A stretch of DNA of 5,778 bases, taken from NCBI GenBank assembly GCA_011775825.1, contig JAABYK010000669.1:20122-25899 (forward strand), read 5' to 3'. Under the pieces are notes generated by a model. That model saw nothing but the letters and a program-made list of their open reading frames with translations, was not told where the DNA came from and did not search any database. The position numbers and the translations under genes are program-made. This document shows, piece by piece, positions 1 through 5,778 of this stretch (position 1 is the stretch's first letter; every line of letters begins with the position of its first letter). Source of the stretch: Candidatus Zhuqueibacterota bacterium. Lineage in GTDB: Bacteria; Zhuqueibacterota; Zhuqueibacteria; Oceanimicrobiales; Oceanimicrobiaceae.

Positions 1-119
1 GTATAGCTGCTGTTCCAGCCAATAATGTTGAATGTAGGGTCCTGTATTTCGCTTCTTTCGCTATAGGTCTCCTCGTATATCTGCTGCCATTGCGAAATTT
101 GCTCAGTGTGCCATTCTTC
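1..119 (-). other. Start of an embedded methyltransferase domain (cut by window edge)
   Basis: After A8 and the AYVVPQ strand (701-706), an uninterrupted A domain would continue to the LPxYMVP motif (A9). Instead the protein runs through an acidic linker, then QWQQIYEETY (727-736) and DPTFNIIGWNSSY (744-756). I recognise this as the lead-in of S-adenosylmethionine-dependent methyltransferase domains inserted between A8 and A9 of bacterial NRPS, which usually continue with a Thr-Gly and a PxxEMxEW segment. The SAM-binding glycine motif would lie just beyond the left edge and is not seen. N-methylation of the amino acid is the most common activity of domains at this site, but the target atom cannot be told here. 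Confidence 0.8.
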
Positions 120-2270
120 AGATCGTGTTTCCTCGGATTCGTTTGGTTGCAATTGCGGCACAACATACGCCACCAAGTGTTTTCCTTTGGTTGGTACGCC
201 ACTCTCAATGTCTTTAGCTACAACAACCGCCTCTTTGACTGCAGAGTGCTGACATAAAGTCGAGATGATTTCCCCTAACTCAACACGAAATCCTCGAACC
301 TTCACTTGGAAATCAATTCGCCCCAGTAGCTCAAGATTGCCATCGGGCATATAGCGGGCCAGATCACCGGTCCTGTACATCCGATCGCCCGGGACACCGC
401 CAAAGGGGTTGGGCACAAACTTCTCGGCAGTTAATTGCGGACGGTTATGATAGCCTCGGCCAACTCCGACGCCACCAAGATACAATTCACCGGGAACGCC
501 AACAGGTACGGGATTAAAATCAGAATCCAATGTATAGGCAAGTTGGTTTGCCATCGGCACGCCATAAGGAATGCTCTTCCACCCTGAAGAAGGCTCCTCA
601 ATATCATAAATGGTAGAATCCATCGAACATTCCGTGGCGCCACCCATACTGACAACGTGAACTCTCTTGACCAGGGATTTCAATCGATCCGGTAAATTAA
701 CCGGAATCCAATCACCACCGAGTAAGACCAGACGAAGAGATTGCGGCCAGAGTTCAGGCCGGTCTTTGATGTAGTTTACATACATTTCAAGCAAAGCCGG
801 GACCGAATGCCATACGGTAATCTCGTGTTGTATCATCAATTCGGCCCAGCGGGCAGGCTCAAGAATAGCAGAGCTCTCCACGATCACGTTCGCCCCTCCT
901 GCCGCCATGAGTCCAAAGTTGTCGAAGGCATGCATATCAAAGCTCAGGGAGGCCAAGCCCAGGACTTTATCTCCAGGACCAACCGAGTAGCGCCTGTTAA
1001 AGTCACAAAAATTATTGACCCGGCCGCGGTGATTTAGAACGGCACCTTTAGGACTGCCGCTGGAGCCGGAAGTGTAAATTACATACGCGAGATGCTCGGG
1101 AGACAGTTCAGACACCGGATTTTCCTGACTTTCTTTGGCTATTTCGCCCCAGTCCGCGTCCAGACAAACCATATTTAAATCATCCATTGACAATTGACAA
1201 TTGTCAATTATCAATTTGGTCGTCACAAGTACGGAAACTTGGGCATCTTCAATCATGTAGGCTAAGCGCTCCTTTGGATAGGACGGATCCAGTGGCACAT
1301 AGGCCCCACCGGCTTTGAGAATGCCGTAAAGGCCGATGACCATCTCCAGTGATCGTTCCATGAACATCCCAACAACCACATCCGGTCCTACTCCCAGACG
1401 ACGCAGATAGTGCGCTAACTGGTTGGCACGGCGATTCAGCTCTTTGTAAGTCAGACGTTTGTTGGCAAAAATCACGGCAACGGCATCCGGTGTATGCTCT
1501 GCCTGAGCTTCAAATAATTGATGCAAACACTTATCCTCCGGATAATCAACCCGGGTATTGTTCCATTCAACCTGCACTTGATGTCGTTCCGCTTCGGTTA
1601 AAAGTTGCAGGTGACAAAGCGGCTGTTCCGGATTTGCGGTCATTCCGGACAGCAAGGTTTGCAAATGGCCGAGCATCCGGCCTATAGTAGCCTCGTCAAA
1701 ACGATTCTTATCGTATAGGATCCGCAATTTTAGCTGCGGGCCGGGAATAGCCATAATAACAAGCGCGTACTCATGTCTTATAGTTGCCTGCTCGTCAAAA
1801 AGCACCACGCTTTCGAACAATGGCAAATCGGATGGGACTTCACTCCATTGCTGAATTTGTGTTAGAGATGCGCTCTCAAATTGGTGTTCTTGCCTCTGCT
1901 GATCTCGGAGTTTTTTTAGCCAGGACAATACCGATGCTCCAGGAGATACCTTCACCCGAACCGGGAAAATTTCAGCATTGGAGTTCACACCGTACAATAT
2001 GTCTTCCTCTCCATTATAGCGGCACAAGAGCAACGCCCATGCTCCCTGCGCCAAGATTCGCAAGTTTAGTCCATGTTGCCGGGCCAGGGATTGCAGGGCA
2101 TTTGTTTCCTTGACTGATAGCCGAATTTGTTTTTCACCAAACTCTTTTTTCGTACCAGCCGCGAGTCTCCTTAAGACTTTATCAACCACTAAGGGAGAGG
2201 GAAGGGTAAATCCCCTGAGCATTTGTCGCCAGTATTTTTCTGTCTCATTCATGTTTTTTTCTGTCGTCAT
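1..2270 (-). CDS. Non-ribosomal peptide synthetase, 5' part: truncated condensation domain, then methyltransferase-interrupted adenylation domain
   Basis: This is a multidomain enzyme that activates an amino or carboxylic acid as its adenylate for loading on a carrier protein. Translating the minus strand from the ATG at 2270 gives 756 uninterrupted codons that run off the left edge, so the 3' end is missing. Residues about 10-215 match the C-terminal half of a condensation domain. Residues about 250-706 carry A1 LTYKEL (273), A2 LKAGGAYVPLD (318), A3 YTSGSSGSPKG (399), A4 FDMHAFDNF (444), A5 GGATE (543), A6 GELYLGG (594), A7 YRTGDL (632) and A8 GRIDFQVKVRGF (650). From about residue 715 the sequence turns into the start of an embedded methyltransferase, ending at GWNSSY. 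An in-frame TAA lies about 40 bases upstream. ATG 2270 is the first Met codon, and a second is at 2252 (Met7). Neither has a clear Shine-Dalgarno, so the exact start is uncertain. The NRPS identity is certain; the substrate and product are unknown. Confidence 0.96.
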   Translation of the reverse strand, partial: MTTEKNMNETEKYWRQMLRGFTLPSPLVVDKVLRRLAAGTKKEFGEKQIRLSVKETNALQSLARQHGLNLRILAQGAWALLLCRYNGEEDILYGVNSNAEIFPVRVKVSPGASVLSWLKKLRDQQRQEHQFESASLTQIQQWSEVPSDLPLFESVVLFDEQATIRHEYALVIMAIPGPQLKLRILYDKNRFDEATIGRMLGHLQTLLSGMTANPEQPLCHLQLLTEAERHQVQVEWNNTRVDYPEDKCLHQLFEAQAEHTPDAVAVIFANKRLTYKELNRRANQLAHYLRRLGVGPDVVVGMFMERSLEMVIGLYGILKAGGAYVPLDPSYPKERLAYMIEDAQVSVLVTTKLIIDNCQLSMDDLNMVCLDADWGEIAKESQENPVSELSPEHLAYVIYTSGSSGSPKGAVLNHRGRVNNFCDFNRRYSVGPGDKVLGLASLSFDMHAFDNFGLMAAGGANVIVESSAILEPARWAELMIQHEITVWHSVPALLEMYVNYIKDRPELWPQSLRLVLLGGDWIPVNLPDRLKSLVKRVHVVSMGGATECSMDSTIYDIEEPSSGWKSIPYGVPMANQLAYTLDSDFNPVPVGVPGELYLGGVGVGRGYHNRPQLTAEKFVPNPFGGVPGDRMYRTGDLARYMPDGNLELLGRIDFQVKVRGFRVELGEIISTLCQHSAVKEAVVVAKDIESGVPTKGKHLVAYVVPQLQPNESEETRSEEWHTEQISQWQQIYEETYSERSEIQDPTFNIIGWNSSY
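153..1523 (-). other. Adenylation domain core, motifs A1-A8
   Basis: Residues about 250-706 of the NRPS form an AMP-binding domain that activates a substrate carboxylate with ATP. All motifs from A1 to A8 are present and intact, including the phosphate-binding loop TSGSSGSPKG (400-409) and the ATP-ribose Asp of YRTGDL. Aligning by eye to the GrsA phenylalanine domain gives pocket residues D445, M446, F449, H488, L516, G518, M542, M550 and D551. The Asp at the first position indicates an alpha-amino acid substrate. I do not recognise the whole code and do not assign a substrate. A9, and A10 with its catalytic Lys, are not reached, because the domain is interrupted after A8. Confidence 0.93.
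1186..1215. repeat. 30-bp near-perfect palindrome of 7-bp units inside the NRPS gene
   Basis: The plus strand reads as four 7-base units ATTGACA, ATTGACA, ATTGTCA, ATTATCA plus AT. The whole is a palindrome centred between 1200 and 1201, with 14 of 15 base pairs matching (only 1191 with 1210 fails). It encodes roughly residues 352-362 of the NRPS, in the variable linker between A2 and A3. Its length is a multiple of three, so the frame is kept. It is AT-rich compared with the flanking coding sequence and looks like an inserted small repeat or a strong hairpin. Its origin and function are unknown. Confidence 0.85.
1626..2243 (-). other. Truncated condensation domain (C-terminal half only)
   Basis: Residues about 10-215 of the NRPS resemble the second half of an LCL-type condensation domain. 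They open with the YWRQMLRGF segment. The helix with GAWALLL and RYNGEEDILYG follows, then LTQIQQWSEVP, LFESVVLF and the closing YDKNRFDEATIGRMLGHLQ region. The N-terminal half with the catalytic HHxxxDG motif is absent, and no open frame extends upstream to hold it. The loop that normally carries the GxFxNTxPxR motif is reduced to NSNAEIFPVRV. Loss of the catalytic His means it should not form peptide bonds. Partial C domains at the N-terminus are known in some initiating or stand-alone NRPS modules, where a structural role is assumed. Confidence 0.88.
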
Positions 2271-2395
2271 AATAGGAATGCAGTTGATTTTAAGAATTTT
2301 GTGGCTTTATCAGGCACTTTAAAAACTAAGCTTCCCTAAAGACATGGGGCCGCCCGATGATAAAAAGCTTCATGTCGATAACTATGATCAAAAGG
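2271..2395. other. Intergenic gap between SGNH-like gene and NRPS gene
   Basis: These 125 AT-rich bases follow the SGNH stop codon and precede the NRPS start. Any promoter or attenuator specific to the NRPS would lie here. I found no pair of -35 and -10 boxes good enough to call, no operator with clear symmetry and no Shine-Dalgarno before 2270. The only visible structure is the inverted repeat at 2341-2376. An AAGCTT occurs twice (about 2330 and 2366) but has no assigned meaning. Confidence 0.5.
2341..2376. repeat. Inverted repeat GACATG / CATGTC with 24-base spacer
   Basis: GACATG at 2341-2346 pairs perfectly with CATGTC at 2371-2376 and encloses a G+C-rich GGGCCGCCC. It lies 20 bases downstream of the SGNH stop codon on the minus strand. 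Only TTT follows the stem in the direction of transcription, so it is a poor intrinsic terminator. It could be a weak attenuator, a protein-binding site or chance. Confidence 0.3.
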
Positions 2396-3640
2396 TTATG
2401 GTGTGAGAGGTTCACTATCTTGTTCGATCGTTTCCATTTTCTCAAAATAATCCAAAAAAAATTTATAGGAAATCGTAGCCAATATCTGGTGCCCAACTTC
2501 CGAAAAGTGGTGATCGGGAGGGTTTGGCCAAACGGATTTCATCAAATTATTGCTGCGGATATAATCAATGAACTCCGGAGAGGGATTAAAAAAAGGTATT
2601 CCGGCTTCCTTGCAAATGTTACGGAGCCTGTCACCAGGTTCAGCGCTCCGAAATGTAAAAGCACCGGAAGGTGCTTGAAATTCCCTCGCAAAATCGCCGC
2701 CAGCAACGGATTGCAAATCATCGAGCATAACTATAACCGGTAACATCATTACGACTAATTTTGCATTTCCGTGTTCAGCTTCCTGGTTTAACCTTATAAG
2801 GATACGTTCGAGCAATTTCCACCCGTAGCTATTCATCTCAAATTGCTGGTCTATATAAGCAGATAAATGATTTACGCCGTCTTGTGGAGACCAGCTTAGC
2901 TTGCCATTCTTATTATTAATCTCGTCCGTCCTTTTTCCCCAAAAGTCAGTTTTCTGATACCGTGGATCCACGTTTGGATAACTATCGAGATCCTGCGATT
3001 GTGAGTTATGAGTAAACTCTCTGACGGCATGTACCGTAAGATCTACCAAATAACTTCGAAACTTTAACGGAGTTTTTTGAGCATCTTTGGCAGTATTTTG
3101 AAATAATAAATCGTAATCAAGTGGCTGACCTAACCCATCGTATAATTCCAATACATCATTCTCACCGATGACAAAGTATGGTTTTAGCTTATTTGGCCCA
3201 AAATGGTGGGATAAGATATTCGCAATATCGTTATTTGCACAGAATGCCAATACGATTAAGTCTGGATTCCAAGCTCTTCCCTTTTGTCTAAAAGCAAGCA
3301 GTTGCTGATCCGTTCCCCATCCCCCTGCTGCGAGGATTGCAACTGAATATTGATCTCCTAAAAGTTTATCAAGAAGAATCGGAAAGCGTTTATTCAAACT
3401 TGAGACCCCGGAACCCGCCAAATAGGAATCTCCCAAAAAAAGAATGCGCCGCTCGTCTTGCTTTTTCTTGGGGACGTTCGGAGTAAATTGTTTGTACTCA
3501 TCATTGGACCAACCCAGAACATCATCTTCCCTTTGGGCCCAGCCTATCTCTGGCATAACGATTCGCAGAAATATTTCCCCAATCAGAATGGCAACGAAGG
3601 CTGATACAAGGAGAAGGACATAATTGAGCCACTTATTCAT
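2396..3640 (-). CDS. Membrane-anchored SGNH/GDSL hydrolase-like protein
   Basis: This 414-residue protein is probably an esterase, deacylase or acyltransferase acting outside the cytoplasmic membrane. Residues 5-28 form one hydrophobic helix that serves as an anchor or uncleaved signal. The SGNH blocks follow in order: GDSYLAGSGV (70-79, nucleophile Ser72), the Gly block AAGGWGT (104-110), CANND (134-138, oxyanion Asn137), and PDHHFSEVGH near the C-terminus (375-384, Asp376 and His378). About 140 residues between the Asn block and the last third match no motif I know. I chose the ATG at 3640 because AGGA lies six bases upstream and the membrane helix follows directly. The longer frame from a TTG at 3676 would add 12 polar residues before the helix. 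The substrate is unknown. The gene lies between the sulfatase-like gene and the NRPS in the same direction, which suggests an envelope or tailoring role for the cluster. Confidence 0.9.
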   Translation of the reverse strand: MNKWLNYVLLLVSAFVAILIGEIFLRIVMPEIGWAQREDDVLGWSNDEYKQFTPNVPKKKQDERRILFLGDSYLAGSGVSSLNKRFPILLDKLLGDQYSVAILAAGGWGTDQQLLAFRQKGRAWNPDLIVLAFCANNDIANILSHHFGPNKLKPYFVIGENDVLELYDGLGQPLDYDLLFQNTAKDAQKTPLKFRSYLVDLTVHAVREFTHNSQSQDLDSYPNVDPRYQKTDFWGKRTDEINNKNGKLSWSPQDGVNHLSAYIDQQFEMNSYGWKLLERILIRLNQEAEHGNAKLVVMMLPVIVMLDDLQSVAGGDFAREFQAPSGAFTFRSAEPGDRLRNICKEAGIPFFNPSPEFIDYIRSNNLMKSVWPNPPDHHFSEVGHQILATISYKFFLDYFEKMETIEQDSEPLTP

Positions 3641-3726
3641 TATTTTTCCTATCTTGCCAAACTTATGAGTGAGCAAAGTTCATCCTCATTTGAAAAATAC
3701 TTTGAGGTCTTATTAGGAACCCTTAC
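3641..3726. other. Intergenic gap between sulfatase-like and SGNH-like genes
   Basis: These 86 AT-rich bases contain the SGNH ribosome binding site at their left end. A five-base inverted repeat (CCTCA 3684-3688, TGAGG 3703-3707) has a 14-base loop and no T-run, too weak to call a terminator. Nothing here contradicts read-through from the upstream gene. Confidence 0.45.
3646..3651 (-). promoter_or_regulatory. Ribosome binding site deciding the SGNH start
   Basis: The minus strand reads TAGGAA here. The AGGA core (3650-3647) is followed by six bases and then the ATG at 3640. It is the only convincing Shine-Dalgarno sequence in the window and favours the 3640 start over the TTG at 3676. Confidence 0.65.
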
Positions 3727-5736
3727 TTAATTTTCCTGGCTAAGCGCGAGGGCTGTTTCAAGTGCTGCCCTCATAAGCTTAAGCATGGCGCGATCTCCCT
3801 CAGAATCCGCGCGGTCGTGTTCTTCTTTTGGGTCATTTTCAAAATCGAAAAGTTCCTCGTTGCCGTCACCATAGCGTATGTAGTGGTAGCCCTCACGTAC
3901 GAGAGATTGCATGCTCCCTTTGTACACCGGCCACGATTCCTGAAACCAATTGGGCGTCTCGCCACCAACAAACACTTCGGCAAAGTGTGTTTCAACCTCA
4001 CCGTTCGCTGAAGCTCTGGCATCAACCCAGTGCCGCGCGAGGGAAGAGCCGGGAAAGCGCGTTATGTCATCGATTCCGACCAAATCAACCACTGTATTTG
4101 GCAGGTCACGTAATGAAACAGGTTGGCGAATGCGCTTTCCGGCAGGTAAGTTTTTTGAAAACGATATCAGCAGAGGAACATGCAGCAACTGGCTGTACAG
4201 GCTGTTGCCGTGGTACATTAAACCGTGCTCACCGAATTGCTCGCCATGATCGGAGGTGATGATGACAACCGTGCATTCAAGCACACCTTGTTCCTGAAGT
4301 TTATCCAAAAGGGAACCAATTTCATGGTCGATGTAGGCAATGCAACTGTCGTAGACATCCTGCAGTTCCTGGATTTCATGGGACTTGTATTTACGACCGT
4401 GTGCGATTTGCGCATCCTCTGGCTTTTTCGAACCAAACTTCAGCTCGAACGGATAGGGAGGCAGGTAAGGATCATGGGCGTCGTAATAATTAAGAAACGC
4501 GAAGAACGGTCGCCCCTCCCGACGAGAAAGCCAATGGAGGAAAGAGTTGTTGACATCTTCGGCCCTTTTTCGATGATCTATCACATTCTGTTTTTCTGTG
4601 AGCTCTCGATATTGCCGGACGAGCTTAACGGCCAAAGCTGAGGAACCAAGAAGGAGCTCAAGCGAAGGCATGTAATCTTCGTAGCGGGCAAATCCCCGGC
4701 TGAGGCCATAGGCGGCGGCGCAGTAACCTAAGTTAGCGACGAAACCTGCGGTCGCATATCCATGCTCACTGAGGATTTCTGCCAGAGTTGGGTATTCGTC
4801 ACGAAGCGGCACCGTGGCATCGAGAGGTGTTTGCCCTTCAGGGAACAACTCATGCGTAAAACGCCCGGTAAACATGGTAGCGTGGGCCGGTAGCGTCCAG
4901 GGAGACGTCGAGAGTGCTCGCTCAAAGAGGATACCTGTTTTGGCGAATTGCTCCAGCCGCGGTGTGGTAGGCCTGTGGTATCCGTACAGACTCAGGTTCT
5001 GGGCCCGCACCGTATCCAGAACTAACAGCAAGACATTGGGAGCACTCGGCATGGCAGGCGGCAACTTCGCCAGAGTTCGGTTCTCCGAAAGCGTACTCGA
5101 CTCGTAGATGCCCACACTCGAGCCCCCCACGGCGAGGATGAGCATCCAGGGGAGGGTGCGACGAACAAAAGTATGAAATCCGTTCGAGTGAGCGGCAACA
5201 AGCCGGGAAAGCTGCACGGCAAGCCCCACCGCCAGCAGGACCCTCGCCCAGATGTCGATCTGCGGGAAGTTCAGTAACGGTGCCAGGCAGCCAAGTAAAA
5301 TAAAAATAAACGTCGTTATGCGTAAGGATACAACTTTTGGCCATCTTCGAACCGGGAGCAGAATTAAACCGATAATGGTGAATAAAATCAGGTTGGCCAG
5401 CGTTATCATCCAAAACAAGTGCGGATTCAAATTAAAGATAATTTTCACAAACAACTCCCTCACCAAAAACTCTAAGAATCCGGTCAGAAGGCCAAACCAG
5501 GCCGCCATGATCAGCAACTGGCGCCATGACACCGGAGGACTGGAATCGGCAACCATTCGGCGCCAATCAAGCTTGTATTTTCCAATCAACAAAACAGCAA
5601 ACCCGGCGATGGCCAGTAAGATTTGTCTGGTTCCCATTTTCGGGTGGCCGCCAAGGCCCAAAAAATCAGCAGCTACAGCGACGAAAATTACACCGGCACC
5701 AAAGACAATGAGATGAACTGACAAAAGCTTTTTCAC
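3727..5736 (-). CDS. Polytopic membrane protein with alkaline-phosphatase/sulfatase superfamily catalytic domain
   Basis: This 669-residue protein has two parts. Residues 1-210 hold about six or seven hydrophobic helices (near 5-25, 36-52, 73-93, 107-128, 138-155, 163-180 and 194-211). From residue 233 there is a metal-dependent sulfatase/phosphatase-fold domain, expected outside the membrane. Visible motifs are NVLLLVLDTVR (metal Asp241), WTLPAHATMFTGR (280-292, Thr281 at the nucleophile position), YYDAHDPY (417-424), TSDHGEQFGEHG (494-505, Asp496 and His497), and the C-terminal ELFDFENDPKEE typical of sulfatase-family ends. Classical sulfatases have Cys or Ser in C/S-x-P-S-R, converted to formylglycine. 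Thr there recalls phosphoethanolamine and phosphoglycerol transferases, so the reaction is uncertain. The start is a GTG without clear Shine-Dalgarno, chosen because an in-frame TGA lies 33 bases upstream and MKKLLS leads into the first helix. It ends 86 bases before the SGNH gene. Confidence 0.92.
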   Translation of the reverse strand: MKKLLSVHLIVFGAGVIFVAVAADFLGLGGHPKMGTRQILLAIAGFAVLLIGKYKLDWRRMVADSSPPVSWRQLLIMAAWFGLLTGFLEFLVRELFVKIIFNLNPHLFWMITLANLILFTIIGLILLPVRRWPKVVSLRITTFIFILLGCLAPLLNFPQIDIWARVLLAVGLAVQLSRLVAAHSNGFHTFVRRTLPWMLILAVGGSSVGIYESSTLSENRTLAKLPPAMPSAPNVLLLVLDTVRAQNLSLYGYHRPTTPRLEQFAKTGILFERALSTSPWTLPAHATMFTGRFTHELFPEGQTPLDATVPLRDEYPTLAEILSEHGYATAGFVANLGYCAAAYGLSRGFARYEDYMPSLELLLGSSALAVKLVRQYRELTEKQNVIDHRKRAEDVNNSFLHWLSRREGRPFFAFLNYYDAHDPYLPPYPFELKFGSKKPEDAQIAHGRKYKSHEIQELQDVYDSCIAYIDHEIGSLLDKLQEQGVLECTVVIITSDHGEQFGEHGLMYHGNSLYSQLLHVPLLISFSKNLPAGKRIRQPVSLRDLPNTVVDLVGIDDITRFPGSSLARHWVDARASANGEVETHFAEVFVGGETPNWFQESWPVYKGSMQSLVREGYHYIRYGDGNEELFDFENDPKEEHDRADSEGDRAMLKLMRAALETALALSQEN

Positions 5737-5778
5737 AATGAATAAATTTTTTGCAAGGTTAAAGTAGCTTCAACAAAA

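Noticed and set aside
1186..1215. Short repeated units as a possible CRISPR array
   Set aside because: The 7-bp units are contiguous with no spacers and lie within a conserved coding frame.
2357..2743. 128-codon plus-strand open frame opposite the SGNH gene
   Set aside because: It is antisense to the well-supported C-terminal SGNH block, has a low-complexity basic translation and resembles no family.
3641..3676. Start of the SGNH protein at the TTG codon 3676
   Set aside because: It would add 12 polar residues before the membrane helix and would place the good AGGA ribosome binding site inside the gene.
3684..3707. CCTCA/TGAGG hairpin as a terminator of the sulfatase-like gene
   Set aside because: The stem is only five bases with a 14-base loop and no T-run.
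3828..4641. Plus-strand open frames opposite the sulfatase-like gene (up to 143 codons)
   Set aside because: They mirror the conserved SDHGEQFGEHG and C-terminal regions on the other strand and show no domain or ribosome binding site.
4922..5413. 163-codon open frame on the minus strand inside the sulfatase-like gene
   Set aside because: It overlaps the sulfatase-like gene in another frame, has no recognisable domain, and lies in its G+C-rich membrane part, where shadow frames are common.
5737..5778. Promoter for the sulfatase-like gene (TTGAAG followed after 17 bases by AAAATT)
   Set aside because: The -10-like box is poor and AT-rich sequence gives such matches easily; only 42 bases upstream are visible.

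Overview
The window holds three genes, all on the minus strand, read from right to left. They are a polytopic membrane protein of the alkaline-phosphatase/sulfatase superfamily (5736 to 3727), a membrane-anchored SGNH/GDSL hydrolase-like protein (3640 to 2396), and the 5' part of a non-ribosomal peptide synthetase (NRPS) gene (2270 down to the left edge, where it is cut off). The gaps are short, 86 and 125 bases, and there is no convincing terminator or plus-strand gene, so a single co-directional transcription unit is plausible but not proven. No RNA gene, CRISPR array, insertion sequence or origin was seen.

The NRPS reading frame is open for all 756 codons visible. It begins with the C-terminal half of a condensation domain, lacking the HHxxxDG half and with two loops shortened. 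An adenylation domain with recognisable A1 to A8 motifs follows. Straight after A8 the sequence leaves the normal A-domain path and enters a stretch ending in GWNSSY, the entry signature of the methyltransferase domains that interrupt adenylation domains. The gene therefore looks like an initiating or stand-alone module with a methylating, interrupted A domain. A 30-bp near-perfect palindrome made of 7-bp units sits in frame between A2 and A3.

The other two proteins probably face the periplasm or outer surface. The SGNH protein has one N-terminal membrane anchor followed by GDS, Gly, Asn and Asp/His catalytic blocks. The sulfatase-like protein has about 200 residues of membrane helices followed by a catalytic domain with Thr where formylglycine sulfatases have Cys, so phosphoryl or phospho-group transfer or hydrolysis is more likely than classical sulfatase activity. 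One inference is that the cluster makes a peptide product and contains envelope-located enzymes that modify or release it, or its lipid or glycan partner. Nothing in the window proves this.

The organism is a bacterium, most likely Gram-negative and with secondary metabolism. The mixed base composition, the weak or absent Shine-Dalgarno sequences before two of the three genes, and the protein families do not allow a phylum to be named.
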